A DNA stretch of 64,000 nucleotides from Gillisia marina (GCF_000258765.1 NZ_AJLT01000019.1:124001-188000), one strand, 5' to 3'; positions 9,561 to 20,210 are shown, counted from the first letter of the stretch. Made by a program: numbers and translations. Notes: a model not told the origin generated them from the sequence alone.

Positions 9561-10106
9561 TTAAGCAGTAGCTTCTTCCATAAGAATCATAGCAAATACC
9601 GAATAATTAATCATATCCTGATAATTCGCATCGATGCCTTCACTAACCAGCGTTTTTCCTTTATTATCTTCAATTTGTTTAACCCTAAGTAATTTTTGAA
9701 TAATAAGATCTGTTAAAGAACTCACTCGAATATCCCGCCAAGCTTCACCGTAATCGTGGTTCTTATTTTCCATTAATTGCTTGGTGAGATCAATCTTTTC
9801 ATCATAAAGCCTCATTGCCTCCTCTACCGAAAGATCCGGTTGGGTGGCAATCCCTAATTCTAACTGAATTAGGGCCATTATAGAATAATTAATGATTCCT
9901 ATAAACTCCGGTTTTTCATCTTCATCTACCTTTCTAACCTCGTTTTCCTGAAGACTTCTAATTCGTTGTGCTTTTATAAAAATTTGATCTGTTAAAGACG
10001 GAAGCCTTAAAATACGCCAGGCACAGCCGTAATCTTTCATTTTATTTACAAATAACTCGCGACAAGTATTAATTACCGCATCGTATTGTTTTGAGGTATC
10101 CTTCAT
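9561..10106 (-). CDS. DUF1599 protein with two internal repeats
   Basis: 181 residues, soluble, matching the DUF1599 (nucleotide-modification-associated domain 1) family. Two copies of one unit are visible: residues about 8-55 with KMKDYGCAWRILRLPSLTDQ and about 95-145 with KNHDYGEAWRDIRVSSLTDL. Both keep the DYG-AWR-LTD pattern. Function is not established; the domain occurs in phage nucleotide-modification settings and here in a housekeeping cluster beside folP and tpiA. Start ATG 10106; divergent from folP with a 97-base gap that should hold both promoters. Confidence 0.8.
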   Translation of the reverse strand: MKDTSKQYDAVINTCRELFVNKMKDYGCAWRILRLPSLTDQIFIKAQRIRSLQENEVRKVDEDEKPEFIGIINYSIMALIQLELGIATQPDLSVEEAMRLYDEKIDLTKQLMENKNHDYGEAWRDIRVSSLTDLIIQKLLRVKQIEDNKGKTLVSEGIDANYQDMINYSVFAMILMEEATA

Positions 10107-10203
10107 AGAACTATTCTAATTTGCGTAAATTTCGGGCAAATAATTTAGATAGTCAAAGTTAATTTAGTCTCCACTTTTCAGAAGAACTAATATAAATTCC
10201 GCC

Positions 10204-11028
10204 ATGACCATTAATTGTAAAGGTACTTTAATAGACTTAGCAAGCCCCAAAGTAATGGGAATCCTAAATACTACCCCGGACTCTTTTTATTCTGAAAGCC
10301 GAAAAACATCGCTTAAAACTTTGCTTACCACTGCTGAAAAAATGTTGGAAAAAGGAGCTACATTTCTTGATATTGGAGGATATAGCAGTCGCCCGGGTGC
10401 CGATGATTTTTCTGAAACCGAAGAAATAAATCGTGTAGTTCCAGCTATAGATGCAATCCTCAAGAATTTCCCGGAAAGCATTATTTCTATAGATACCTTT
10501 AGAAGTAATGTTGCCACTGAAGCCTTAAAAACCGGCGCGGCCATAATAAATGATATTTCTGCCGGAAACTTGGATGACGATATGTTAAAGGTGGTTGCAG
10601 AATTTCAAGTTCCCTATATTATGATGCATATGCGCGGAAATCCACAAACCATGAAAGATCTTAATGAGTATAAGGATCTCGCTCAAGAGATTATCTTTTA
10701 TTTTTCTGAAAAGATAAGAGCTGCTAGAGACTTGGGAATACATGATATTATTGCTGATCCCGGATTTGGATTTTCTAAAAATATAGCACAGAATTTTGAA
10801 TTATTGTCCAACCTTAAAAAGTTCGAGAGTTTGAATGTTCCAATCCTAGCCGGGTTATCAAGAAAATCGACTATTTATAAAACCTTAGATTGTTCGCCAC
10901 AGGAAGCGCTTAATGGCACCACTGTTCTAAACACCATGGCAATTGCCAATGGCGCAAACATTTTGCGAGTACATGATGTAAGAGAAGCAATGGAAACCGT
11001 AAAATTAATGAGTCAGCTTACATTCTAA
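10204..11028 (+). CDS. folP: Dihydropteroate synthase
   Basis: 274 residues. Signature 1 is VMGILNTTPDSFYSESRK (residues 18-35), where the Asn binds metal and pterin pyrophosphate, and DIGGYSSRPGADDFSETEE follows. Further pterin-site motifs are SIDTFRS, INDISAG, MHMRGNP, DPGFGFSKN and GLSRKST. It joins p-aminobenzoate to dihydropterin pyrophosphate in folate synthesis. cdaA follows 30 bases downstream on the same strand, so the two are probably one transcript. Confidence 0.96.
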   Translation: MTINCKGTLIDLASPKVMGILNTTPDSFYSESRKTSLKTLLTTAEKMLEKGATFLDIGGYSSRPGADDFSETEEINRVVPAIDAILKNFPESIISIDTFRSNVATEALKTGAAIINDISAGNLDDDMLKVVAEFQVPYIMMHMRGNPQTMKDLNEYKDLAQEIIFYFSEKIRAARDLGIHDIIADPGFGFSKNIAQNFELLSNLKKFESLNVPILAGLSRKSTIYKTLDCSPQEALNGTTVLNTMAIANGANILRVHDVREAMETVKLMSQLTF

Positions 11029-11058
11029 TTTTCTATTTTTACACAAAGCCTTAAAAAT

Positions 11059-11832
11059 TTGGATTTTTTAAACCTTCGCATTCTGGATATTGTAGATATT
11101 GTTTTTGTCGCAATATTACTTTACTATTTATACAAGCTTGTAAAAGGAACGGTGGCCGTAAATATTTTTATAGGTATTGTGATCGTTTACCTGATGTGGA
11201 AGCTCACAGAATTGCTTCAAATGGAGCTTTTAAGCAGTGTGCTTGGGGAATTCATTGGAGTGGGAATGTTCGCGCTAATCGTGGTTTTTCAGCAGGAAAT
11301 ACGAAAATTCTTATTGATGATTGGTTCTACCAATTTCACTCAGAGAAGGAAATTCTTCAGGCAGTTTAAATTTGTAAAAGATGACACTCAAATAAAAACA
11401 AATTTAAACGCGATCGTAAAAGCCTGCGAAAGCATGGCGAGATCTTATACCGGAGCCCTTATTGTGATTCAAAAAAGCACCAAACTGGATTTTATTAAAA
11501 TTTCTGGAGATGCCATGAACATAGAGTTAAATCAGCCAATCATCGAGTCGGTATTTTTTAAAAATTCTCCACTTCATGATGGCGCGATGATTATTGAAGA
11601 CAATAAAATTACAGCAACCAGAGTGATTTTACCCGTTTCTAACGACCGGTCTATCCCTTTGAGATTTGGACTAAGACATCGTGCAGCCGTTGGAATTACA
11701 GAAAAAACAGATGCCTTGGCATTGGTGGTGAGTGAAGAAAACGGACAAATCTCCTATTTAAAAGATGGTGAGTTTGTGATTTTTGAAAACACCACGGAGT
11801 TGCTGAATAAGTTAAAAGAAGATCTTACCTAA
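11059..11832 (+). CDS. cdaA: Diadenylate cyclase, CdaA type
   Basis: 257 residues from a TTG start at 11059, 30 bases after folP. Three hydrophobic segments (about 10-85) anchor it in the inner membrane. The DisA_N catalytic domain has SPLHDGAM (about residues 170-177) and GLRHRAAVG (about 204-212), the DGA and RHR motifs that bind ATP. It condenses two ATP into cyclic di-AMP. No GlmM or CdaR partner is adjacent; instead it follows folP, which is the usual Bacteroidota order. No nearer ATG fits the length of the first membrane segment. Confidence 0.93.
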   Translation: MDFLNLRILDIVDIVFVAILLYYLYKLVKGTVAVNIFIGIVIVYLMWKLTELLQMELLSSVLGEFIGVGMFALIVVFQQEIRKFLLMIGSTNFTQRRKFFRQFKFVKDDTQIKTNLNAIVKACESMARSYTGALIVIQKSTKLDFIKISGDAMNIELNQPIIESVFFKNSPLHDGAMIIEDNKITATRVILPVSNDRSIPLRFGLRHRAAVGITEKTDALALVVSEENGQISYLKDGEFVIFENTTELLNKLKEDLT

Positions 11833-11850
11833 TAGCTCTAGTAGCAAATT

Positions 11851-11940
11851 AAGGATCTCGAAGCAAACACGCGAAATTGGTATTAAAAAGTACTTTTTTT
11901 AAAATTCAAAAGAAGCTAGGGCTTCAAACCCTCAATGAGA
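11851..11940 (+). repeat. Dispersed intergenic repeat, CCCTCAATGAGGG family, copy 2 of 3
   Basis: The stretch GATCTCGAAGCAAACACGCG, an AAAGTACTTTT-like segment, and GGGCTTCAAACCCTCAATGA align with copies at 24105-24165 (opposite strand) and 43083-43180. It fills most of the gap between the convergent cdaA and ABC genes. This copy is the most eroded: the last GGG of the CCCTCAATGAGGG hairpin is lost. Confidence 0.55.
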
Positions 11941-11941
11941 T

Positions 11942-13712
11942 TTAAATAGACTCCTCTTCCGCCATAAATTGTACTTCATATAAATTTTTATAGAAGCCAT
12001 TTTCAACTTTCAGCAGTTGCTTGTGCGTACCCATTTCAACTATTTTCCCCGCATCCATCACCAATATTCTATCTGCTTTTTTAATGGTAGCCAATCTGTG
12101 CGCTATTACAATGGAGGTTCTGTTTGCCGTAATTTTATCTGTGGCATCTTGTATTAACTGCTCGCTGTAAGAATCTACCGAAGATGTTGCTTCATCCAAC
12201 ACCAAAATACTTGGATTCGATACATAGGCCCTTAAAAATGAAATTAATTGCCTTTGCCCAGAAGAAAGCATAACTCCGCGTTCTTTTACATTATAATGAT
12301 AGCCATTAGGCAAAGAACTTATAAATTCGTGAATCCCAATTTCCTTTGCTGCTTTTATCACATCTTCTTCGTTAACTCTTGGGTTTTGTAGGGTAATGTT
12401 ATTTAAAATAGTGTCAGCAAATAAAAATACATTTTGTAATACCACTGCAATTTCTGCACGCAAGGTTTTGAGTGTGATATCCTTAATATCTACACCGTCT
12501 ACCATAATTCTTCCGGCATCGATCTCATAGAATCTATTCAGCAAATTGATCACCGTAGATTTCCCGGCTCCCGTAGCTCCAACAATTGCGATTGTTTCGC
12601 CAGGTTCTGCCTTAAAAGAAACACCTTTTAAAACTTCCTCGCCTTCATCATAACTAAAACGAACATTTTCAAATTCAATCTCACCTTTTAAATTAGATAT
12701 CTCTTTACTTCCTGTATCCTGAATTACAGAATCTGTATCTAAAATGGCAAAAATCCTATTGGCTGCAACCATTCCCATTTGCAGGGTATTAAATTTATCT
12801 GCTATTTGACGAAGTGGTCTAAACAGCATTTGCGCCAATTCTATAAACATAATAATGATACCCAAACTCAACGTATCGTTATCTACAACTCGAACTCCCC
12901 CATACCAAACAATTAAACCAATAGTGATGGAAGTAGACATCTCTGCAATTGGAAAGAAAATAGAGTTATACCAAACCGTCTTAATCCATGCGCTTTTATG
13001 CTTATTATTTATATCCTTAAATTTCTGATATTCTACCTCTTCTCTGGTAAAAATCTGTACGATCTTCATCCCTGTGATACGTTCCTGAACAAATGTGTTT
13101 AAATTGGCTACCTGATTTCGAACATCTTCAAAAGCTATTTTCATTTTTTTTCTGAAAAACTCTCGTAGCGTACAAAATAAATGGTAAAACAATTAAAACC
13201 AATAGGGTGAGCTGCCAACTTTTATAGAACATAAATCCTAGAACCACCAGCATCTTTAATAAGTCACTGGCAATCATAAATAATCCCTCACTAAAAATAC
13301 TTGCAATTGTCTCAATATCGCTAACCGCACGTGTCACCAGTCTTCCCACGGCAGATTTATCGTAATACTTCATTTTAAACTGAAGCATATGCTTAAATAA
13401 ATTGACTCTTAAATCGCGAACCACTTCTTGGCCTAGCCAGTTGGCAAAATAAATAAAGCAGAATTGAAAGATCACCTCTAGAAATAATACTACCAGCATC
13501 ATAGAGATGTAGAATACCAGATTATCGTTATCTTTTGGGATAATAGAATCGTCTATAGTTACCTGAAGTAAATAAGGCCTTAAAACCGCAAAAAAGGACA
13601 ATAAGATCGCAGCCAAAGCCACGAAATAAAATGTCCATTTATACGGATTCGTATATTTTATAAGTCTTTTAAAAAGACCAAAGTCAAATGCGTTACCTGT
13701 AGCTGATGCCAT
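11942..13712 (-). CDS. ABC exporter, fused membrane and ATPase domains (frame broken)
   Basis: About 589 residues once restored. The N-terminal half has six hydrophobic segments of a type I exporter fold (MsbA/MdlB-like); the C-terminal ATPase has Walker A GATGAGKST, signature LSSGQRQLISF, Walker B ILVLDEATSSVD and the H-loop IVIAHRLATI. The frame breaks at a run of eight T (plus 13144-13151): one fewer gives RVFQKKMKIAFEDVRNQ, joining the halves in the middle of the membrane domain. The family exports lipids or drugs as a homo- or heterodimer; no partner half is beside it, so the substrate is unknown. It starts immediately after truA and is probably co-transcribed. Confidence 0.87.
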
Positions 13713-14458
13713 TTATTTATTTAAAATAGATGTTGGATATTCAATTTTAGCTAGAAACAATGCTTTTGCCGGAACCGAGGTTCCTGCTTTTTGCCTGTCT
13801 CTGCTTTCTAATATTTCATGCAATCTGGAAACCGGGATCTTTCCTAATCCTATTTCCAATAAGGTTCCTACAATTGCTCTTACCATATTCCGTAAAAATC
13901 TATCTGCCGTGATTTTAAATATTAAAACGTCCTTTTCTTTTACCCATTGTGCGGAAATGATCTTGCAATTATAGGTGTGCACATCAGTTTTAGATTTCGA
14001 AAAACATTTAAAATCTTTGTAATCCAATAAGGTAGCTGCCGCCTCATTCATTTTAACTATATCCAACTCATTTTTCACATAATGAGCGGTTTCAAATTTA
14101 AATGGATTTTTATGTTGAACCACATAATATTCATAGCTTCTATCAGAGGCATTAAAGCGGGCATGTGCTTCGTCGCTAACTTCAATAAGATTATACACCG
14201 CAATATCATCGGGCAATAAGGAATTCAGCTTATAAATAAACTTATCTATATGCTTGATTTTTCTGCTATCGAAATGTGCATAATAGTTACTGGCATGAAC
14301 CCCGGCATCTGTTCTTCCAGCCCCAACCAATGGGGTTTTCACCTGTAACGCGGTTAAAAGAACTTTTTCCAGAGTTTCTTGTACAGAAATAGCATTCGGC
14401 TGATATTGCCAACATGATATGCCTTTCCATTATAAGCTAGTTCAATAAAATATCTCAA
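13713..14458 (-). CDS. truA: tRNA pseudouridine(38-40) synthase (frame broken)
   Basis: About 249 residues restored. From TTG 14458 the protein begins RYFIELAYNGKAYHG, the usual TruA opening. The frame breaks near 14413, where CATGTTGG should read CATGGTTGG; adding one G gives HGWQYQPNAISVQ and runs into the intact remainder. Catalytic Asp lies in GAGRTDAGVHA, with YAHFD and the C-terminal FLRNMVRAIVGTLLEIG also present. It isomerises uridines in the anticodon stem-loop of many tRNAs. The one-base loss in a GG pair fits the error pattern of this assembly rather than gene decay. Confidence 0.9.
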
Positions 14459-14567
14459 TCTAAATTGATACTTTTACGTGATTGCCTGCAAAGATACGGC
14501 AAACTTCGTAACCCTATTAAGGTTCATTAATCAGTTTTCAGAAAAACCAAAAATTAGAATTTAAGAT

Positions 14568-15059
14568 TTGAAAAAGATTTTATTATTAAGCGATACCCAT
14601 AGCCATATAGACGAACGTATTCTTCATTATGTAAAAGAAGCAGATGAGGTATGGCATGCGGGAGATATTGGAGATCCAAAAGTAACCGACCAGATTAAAG
14701 CACTAAAACCTTTGAGAGCAGTTTTTGGAAATATAGACGATCATGTAATCCGAAAAGAATTTCCATTGAATCAACGATTTTTATGTGAGGAGTTGGATGT
14801 GTGGATTACACATATTGGCGGTTATCCCGGAAGATATTCACCTGCCGTAAAAGAAGAAATCAAAAAAAATCCGCCGAAGTTATTTATTTGTGGGCATTCC
14901 CATATTTTAAAGGTGATGAATGATAAATCCCTTCAGTGCTTACATATGAATCCCGGTGCAGCGGGAAAATATGGATTTCACAAAAAGAGAACGATGCTAA
15001 GGTTTAAGGTTGAAGGAAAAAACATAAGCGATTTGGAAGTGATAGAATTGGAGAGTTGA
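14568..15059 (+). CDS. YfcE/MJ0936-family metallophosphoesterase
   Basis: 163 residues from a TTG start at 14568 (KKILLLSDTHSHID follows directly, so the start is fixed by the domain edge). Metal-binding motifs of the calcineurin-like fold: SDTHSH (8-13), HAGDIGD, GNIDDH, and GHSH near residue 116. The family hydrolyses phosphodiesters with a two-metal centre; the physiological substrate is not known. It is a stand-alone gene, divergent from truA. Confidence 0.88.
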   Translation: MKKILLLSDTHSHIDERILHYVKEADEVWHAGDIGDPKVTDQIKALKPLRAVFGNIDDHVIRKEFPLNQRFLCEELDVWITHIGGYPGRYSPAVKEEIKKNPPKLFICGHSHILKVMNDKSLQCLHMNPGAAGKYGFHKKRTMLRFKVEGKNISDLEVIELES

Positions 15060-15239
15060 AAATTTATTTTTAATTCTCTATTATTAATTTCCTATTGCTG
15101 TCTTCCTACTTATAAAAAAGCCTTTGCCCCTACACTATTGGTCGAATTGGTTCTGAAACTGCAGACGGCTTCAAATATGAAAATGAGGCATTATTTTTTA
15201 TTTACTGAATATAAGTGCAAATACATATAATTTTAAGGC

Positions 15240-15274
15240 ATAAAAAAACCCGAAGCTTTCACTTCGGGTTTTCT
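15240..15274 (-). terminator. Intrinsic terminator after the DUF4293 gene
   Basis: On the minus strand AACCCGAAG pairs with CTTCGGGTT across a 6-base loop and is followed by seven T. It is 30 bases beyond the restored stop at 15304. Confidence 0.9.
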
Positions 15275-15303
15275 ACGCACTAATAACACTAAGATAATAG
15301 GTT

Positions 15304-15715
15304 TTATCGTAACCGGTCTACAGATTTTACGAGATCTTCATCCTTTTTGATGGCTTTATTGGCCAAAACTAAAAAAACGATAGAAAGAACAGGAATAAAC
15401 ATCCCAATACCCTTCTCCGAGATTTCCATCTCTCCAGGTATACTTAGAGACCAATACACAAAAACTCCTAGCAAAAAAAAAGTTTAATAATATATTGATT
15501 CGCCCCAATACAAATTGAAGCTTTCTGTTTTTGAATAAAAATATGCTAATAAATGAAAGAACTGCAGAGCCTAAGAATAGACCCATTGCCACCAATACTT
15601 CTTCAACAAAAACGGATTCTCCCGCTTCATTGCTCCACAAAGAAACAAAAAATATTAAAACACCACTTATTAAAGTGGCGAGAAATAAATAAATAGTTTG
15701 AATGCGTTGTAACAT
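15304..15715 (-). CDS. DUF4293 membrane protein (frame broken)
   Basis: About 136 residues restored, starting MLQRIQTIYLFLA, which is typical of DUF4293. Four hydrophobic segments are visible. The given frame runs through a run of nine T on the minus strand (plus about 15475-15483) into unrelated sequence; with eight, it continues NFFLLGVFVYWSL, passes a fourth membrane segment and ends KSVDRLR at 15304-15306. The function of DUF4293 is unknown. It is divergent from rho, as in many Flavobacteriaceae. Confidence 0.82.
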
Positions 15716-15901
15716 GTTAAATCTTCTATTAAGTCAACAAAAATAAGTGTTTCTTTTTAGATACCGTATTCAAAAATTTAAAATAAAGTTGTATTATTGC
15801 AGTAAGAATATGTAACCAATTCAAAATAGGTTACTTAAGTCTCCAAAATTATTTTCGATTCTTCCTCGAGAAGTTTACAATAAACAAACACAATCTTATT
15901 C

Positions 15902-17638
15902 ATGTTTGAAATTTCAGATTTAAAAGCTAAGAAGCTTCCTGAGCTTCAGGATATAGCCAAATCATTAAATGTCCCTAAATATAAAACGGTTAAAAAGCTC
16001 GATTTGGTGTACCAGATTCTGGACTATCAAGCAGCAAATCCAAATAAAGTGAAAGAGGCATTGAAAGATGAAAGTCCTGCCAAAGCGGAAAGCACAACTA
16101 GCAAGACAAGTAAAAGTCCTGCAAGGCCAAGAACCGAAAGCAAACCGGCTAAAAAAGTGAGTCCGAATCCTCGTAGCAAAGATACGGAAGCAAAACCCTC
16201 AGCAACATCTGATAAGACTGACGAAGCTAAACCTGCTTCTAAAGAAACTTCAAAAGAAAGAACTTCAGATAGAAAACCTAGACAAGAAAGATCAAATGAT
16301 GCTCCAAAGCGTCCGGTTCATAAGAATCAGCCTGTGAAAAAGGATGATAAGCAAAGCTCTTCCAGAGATAATACAAGATCTCCAAGAGAACCTAGAAAAG
16401 ATTCTAAGGACAATAGAAGTAATAGGTCTGATGGAAATAGATCTGATGGTAATAATTCCGGAAGCTCTAAGAATAATGGAAATCGAGATAGTAGAAACAG
16501 ATATAGAGAACCGGATTACGAATTCGATGCGATTATAGAAAGTGAAGGCGTTCTGGATATCATGCAGGACAACTATGGTTTTCTAAGATCTTCAGATTAC
16601 AATTACCTTTCTTCTCCAGATGATATTTATGTATCTCAATCTCAAATTAGATTATTTGGATTGAAAACAGGAGATACCGTTTTAGGACAAATTAGACCTC
16701 CAAAAGAAGGAGAAAAATATTTTCCACTTATAAAAATCAGCAAAATTAATGGGTTAGATCCACAAGTGGTTCGTGACCGTATTTCTTTTGAACATTTAAC
16801 TCCTTTGTTTCCAAAGGAAAAATTCAACATTGCAGACAGACAGAGTACTATTTCTACTCGAATCATGGACCTGTTCTCTCCAATTGGAAAAGGACAACGT
16901 GGAATGATCGTTTCCCAGCCAAAAACGGGAAAAACAATGTTGCTTAAGGATATTGCAAATGCAATTGCAGCTAATCATCCGGAAGTGTATCAAATCATCC
17001 TTTTAATAGATGAACGTCCGGAAGAAGTTACAGATATGCAACGTAATGTAAAAGGTGAAGTTGTTGCTTCTACTTTTGACAGAGAAGCGCATGAGCATGT
17101 AAGAGTTGCCAACATCGTTTTAGAAAAAGCGAAGAGAATGGTAGAATGTGGGCATGACGTAGTGATTTTATTAGATTCCATCACACGTTTAGCCAGAGCT
17201 TACAACACAGTTCAACCTGCTAGTGGTAAGGTGTTGAGTGGTGGTGTAGATGCAAATGCATTGCATAAGCCAAAACGTTTCTTTGGTGCTGCCAGAAATA
17301 TTGAAAATGGCGGTTCTCTTTCTATTATTGCTACTGCATTAACAGATACCGGTTCTAAAATGGATGAAGTTATTTTTGAAGAATTCAAAGGTACTGGAAA
17401 CATGGAACTACAACTGGACAGAAAAATTGCCAACAGAAGAATTTTCCCGGCAATCGATCTTACTTCTTCAAGCACGCGTCGTGACGATTTACTTCTTGAC
17501 GAAACTACTTTACAACGCATGTGGGTAATGAGAAAGTATCTTGCAGATATGAACCCTGTGGAAGCAATGGAATTCATAAATCAGCGTTTCAAGCAAACCA
17601 AAAACAACGAAGAGTTTTTAATCTCCATGAACGGATAG
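15902..17638 (+). CDS. rho: Transcription termination factor Rho
   Basis: 578 residues, longer than the roughly 420 of E. coli Rho. Residues 1-45 are the Rho_N helical domain ([20 protein letters not shown]). Residues about 50-205 are a low-complexity, charged Lys/Ser/Arg/Asn insert typical of Bacteroidota Rho, which may add RNA binding. Then come the cold-shock RNA-binding domain (about 210-280) and the hexameric ATPase with Walker A QPKTGKT (about 339), Walker [17 protein letters not shown] and the Q-loop/R-loop region [22 protein letters not shown]. It ends untranslated transcripts in the cytosol. Monocistronic, with a terminator 20 bases after the stop. Confidence 0.97.
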   Translation: MFEISDLKAKKLPELQDIAKSLNVPKYKTVKKLDLVYQILDYQAANPNKVKEALKDESPAKAESTTSKTSKSPARPRTESKPAKKVSPNPRSKDTEAKPSATSDKTDEAKPASKETSKERTSDRKPRQERSNDAPKRPVHKNQPVKKDDKQSSSRDNTRSPREPRKDSKDNRSNRSDGNRSDGNNSGSSKNNGNRDSRNRYREPDYEFDAIIESEGVLDIMQDNYGFLRSSDYNYLSSPDDIYVSQSQIRLFGLKTGDTVLGQIRPPKEGEKYFPLIKISKINGLDPQVVRDRISFEHLTPLFPKEKFNIADRQSTISTRIMDLFSPIGKGQRGMIVSQPKTGKTMLLKDIANAIAANHPEVYQIILLIDERPEEVTDMQRNVKGEVVASTFDREAHEHVRVANIVLEKAKRMVECGHDVVILLDSITRLARAYNTVQPASGKVLSGGVDANALHKPKRFFGAARNIENGGSLSIIATALTDTGSKMDEVIFEEFKGTGNMELQLDRKIANRRIFPAIDLTSSSTRRDDLLLDETTLQRMWVMRKYLADMNPVEAMEFINQRFKQTKNNEEFLISMNG

Positions 17639-17657
17639 AGATTCTTTAAAATTATAA

Positions 17658-17697
17658 ATAAAGCCCTTACTAATAATATAGTTGGGGCTTTTTTTAT
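17658..17697 (+). terminator. Intrinsic terminator of rho
   Basis: AAAGCCC pairs with GGGGCTTT around a 17-base AT-rich loop, followed by seven T. Confidence 0.75.
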
Positions 17698-17750
17698 TAA
17701 TGAGGTCAATAATTTTTAGCTTGCCGATAAAACAATAAATCAAACAGCAA

Positions 17751-17837
17751 GGTCATTCATTCTGAACTTGTTTCAGAATCTTCTATTGAGCGTAAATTAT
17801 AGTTATATTGAGACCCTGAAATAAATTCAGGGTGACG
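17751..17837. repeat. Dispersed palindromic intergenic element
   Basis: Starts GGTCATTC and ends in the palindrome GACCCTGAAATAAATTCAGGGTGACG without gap reading as two arms, CACCCTGAA/TTCAGGGTG-like, at 17812-17837. The same 26-base end recurs identically at 35928-35953 after another GGTCATTC, with different sequence in between. It lies between the convergent rho and gldC genes. Confidence 0.7.
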
Positions 17838-17893
17838 AAAGGATTATTCTTTCTTAAAACGAATATGCTAAATATAGACCTCACCTTTAGCAA

Positions 17894-18229
17894 TTACTGC
17901 TTCAACTCTAACTTTTCAGCAAAATAATCGCAGAAATCCTTCATGGTAGCAGTCATTTTTTCGTCTTGAGTTGCTCTATTAAAGGTGTCGCTCATCGCCA
18001 CAAGTGTTTGATGAAAAAATTTCTTCATCTCATCTATCGGCATATCTTTAGTCCACAAATCTATTCGCAAGGTTTCTTGCTGCTTGCTATCCCACATAGA
18101 TAACATCATCGCTTTTGCTTCCTCTTTATAAATTGCTCCATCGTCTGCACTCCAATATAATTCTTCCGGAACTTTATTTTCATCTAATACAACTTCTATA
18201 TTGATCTCAGATTTCTTGAATTCTGCCAT
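17894..18229 (-). CDS. gldC: Gliding motility protein GldC
   Basis: 111 residues, soluble, matching GldC along its length (MAEFKKSEINIEVVLDENK, WSADDGA, FCDYFAEKLELK). In Flavobacterium johnsoniae gldC supports gliding and stabilises GldB. The start overlaps the gldB stop (TAATG), so it is translationally coupled to gldB. Confidence 0.93.
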   Translation of the reverse strand: MAEFKKSEINIEVVLDENKVPEELYWSADDGAIYKEEAKAMMLSMWDSKQQETLRIDLWTKDMPIDEMKKFFHQTLVAMSDTFNRATQDEKMTATMKDFCDYFAEKLELKQ

Positions 18230-19188
18230 TATTTCTTTGGTTTGTAATTTGCTTTATTAAAAATTGTTTCTGAATTGGTTGTAAGCATTTCCTGAATACT
18301 CACATCATTTTTATCCATATACTGCTTAATCATTTGCCATCCAATAAATTGGCCTAATCTTGCAGGTGATTCTGCATCCAATTCCAAATAGAATTTAGAA
18401 AAAGGCGCAGGATAAAGAAATCTAGAATATAAGTCGGTATCTGTATCAAAGATTACTTCCCGCTCTACAAAATAACGCCACACTTCTTCCTCATTAGCAA
18501 TTGCCCAATCCAATTCATCTTGAGTGTATCCTATTTTATCGTACTCACTAACATCGGGCAAAAGACGGTCTTTCAAATAAAGAATCTTCCCATAATACAA
18601 CATATGCGCTAGAAAAGTTTTAGACTCCGGCTGCGGAACATACACCTCTGCGATCTCGTTAGCTATATCCGGAAGGATCTGATTTTTTTCAAAATTCTTT
18701 TTTAAATATTCCTGCAATCCTATATAAAATGGATGCTCTTTCCCCAAATAGGTGTCTAATGAAATAAATAAATAGTCCGGTGTTAAAAGCACCTTATTTC
18801 TATAATCTACTTCAGAAGTAATGGTTATTACATGTGGGATTTCAAAAGAAGGAAAATAATATTTAGTATGTTGAAAAAGGGCATAAATCCCATCTTCTTC
18901 AGCAGAAAAATCAATAAAAGCTTTTCCTACTTCTTCATTTAATTCTTGCTGAATGGTATCACTAGCCTTAGCAATCCACATACTATCTGTAAATCTTTCA
19001 GGAAATAAATAAGGATATTCTGATTTTAAAGCCTGTAAATTTCCTGAATTTACCGTAGCAAATTTCTTATCGAAGCGGGTTATTTTAAGATCTATAGCTA
19101 TTTTTTCAATCTCTTTTTCTTCATTCGACTGCGAATCACAAGCAGCCAACAGAGCTATCAAAAAAAGCATACTTATTAATCTATACAT
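18229..19188 (-). CDS. gldB: Gliding motility lipoprotein GldB
   Basis: 319 residues. The signal MYRLISMLFLIALLAACDSQ has lipobox LAAC, so the protein is lipid-anchored. The body matches GldB: early RFDKKFATVN, LFPERFTDSMW, an LDTYLGKEHPFY segment and a C-terminal ARLGQFIGWQMIKQYM, an arrangement resembling a DUF2268-like protease fold with His/Glu not clearly retained. GldB is essential for gliding in F. johnsoniae. It is followed by gldC and is divergent from nadE. Confidence 0.92.
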   Translation of the reverse strand: MYRLISMLFLIALLAACDSQSNEEKEIEKIAIDLKITRFDKKFATVNSGNLQALKSEYPYLFPERFTDSMWIAKASDTIQQELNEEVGKAFIDFSAEEDGIYALFQHTKYYFPSFEIPHVITITSEVDYRNKVLLTPDYLFISLDTYLGKEHPFYIGLQEYLKKNFEKNQILPDIANEIAEVYVPQPESKTFLAHMLYYGKILYLKDRLLPDVSEYDKIGYTQDELDWAIANEEEVWRYFVEREVIFDTDTDLYSRFLYPAPFSKFYLELDAESPARLGQFIGWQMIKQYMDKNDVSIQEMLTTNSETIFNKANYKPKK

Positions 19189-19292
19189 GCACTATATTGT
19201 GAAGCCTTTAACGCAGGCGGTTTTTAATACTAATTTAAACTTGTTAAATTTGCTTGCAAAGGTATTACTTAGAATTCTAAACACCCAAATAT

Positions 19293-20084
19293 ATGCAAAC
19301 TGAAAAGGTAGTAAATCACATTGTAGATTGGTTAAAAGACTATGCAACTGCAGCTAATATGAATGGATTTATTGTCGGGATAAGCGGTGGGATAGACTCA
19401 GCCGTTACTTCTGCCCTTTGCGCCAAAACCGGAATGCGCACATTATGTGTAGAAATGCCTATTCATCAAGCAATAACGCAAGTTAGCAGGGCTCAGAATC
19501 ATATTGCTTACTTAAAAGATCATTTTGCAAATGTTACAAATCTGGTTGTAGACCTCACACCGGTTTTCGAGCAATTCAGAGAAGTAGTTCCTTTTGAAGG
19601 AGAAAATCCAAATATAGAATTATCGCTAGCTAATACCAGAGCGAGGTTACGTATGACTTCCTTGTATTATTTTGCCGGCTTGCATAAATATTTAGTAGCC
19701 GGGACCGGAAATAAGGTTGAAGATTTTGGTGTAGGATTTTACACCAAGTATGGCGATGGCGGAGTAGATTTGAGTCCGATTGCAGATTTAATGAAAAGTG
19801 AAGTTTATGAAATTGGAAAGTTCTTGAATGTAAGCGAAGAAATTTTAAACGCTGCTCCTACCGACGGATTATTTGGTGATAGCAGAAGTGACGAAGATCA
19901 GATTGGAGCGAGTTACGACGAACTAGAATGGGCGATGGAAATGGACCGACTTGGGATGAACGCCGAAGATTATTCGGGCAGAAAACAGGAAGTTTTCAAT
20001 ATCTTTAAAAGTAGAAATAAAGCGAACAAGCATAAAATGGTTCCTATACCAGTTTGCGAAATTCCCGTTAATCTTAAAAATTGA
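19293..20084 (+). CDS. nadE: NH3-dependent NAD+ synthetase
   Basis: 263 residues, the short ammonia-dependent form without a glutaminase domain. The PP-loop is GISGGIDSAVTSALCAKTG (about 28-46); TGNKVEDFGVGFYTKYGDGGVDLSPI and the GLFGDSRSDEDQIG loop bind deamido-NAD and ATP. It makes NAD+ from nicotinate adenine dinucleotide, ATP and ammonia in the cytosol. It is beside gldBC, an order repeated in Flavobacteriaceae, and precedes a response-regulator-like gene by 127 bases. Confidence 0.95.
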   Translation: MQTEKVVNHIVDWLKDYATAANMNGFIVGISGGIDSAVTSALCAKTGMRTLCVEMPIHQAITQVSRAQNHIAYLKDHFANVTNLVVDLTPVFEQFREVVPFEGENPNIELSLANTRARLRMTSLYYFAGLHKYLVAGTGNKVEDFGVGFYTKYGDGGVDLSPIADLMKSEVYEIGKFLNVSEEILNAAPTDGLFGDSRSDEDQIGASYDELEWAMEMDRLGMNAEDYSGRKQEVFNIFKSRNKANKHKMVPIPVCEIPVNLKN

Positions 20085-20210
20085 TCTTTTTGTCGAGTAT
20101 TTGAAATGTCTGGTCTTATTAAAAAATTAAACTGTTAATTTTAAATTAATATACCTAATCATACTAAAGAGCATACCCTGCTGCTGTAATTTTAGTGCCA
20201 ACACATTCTT

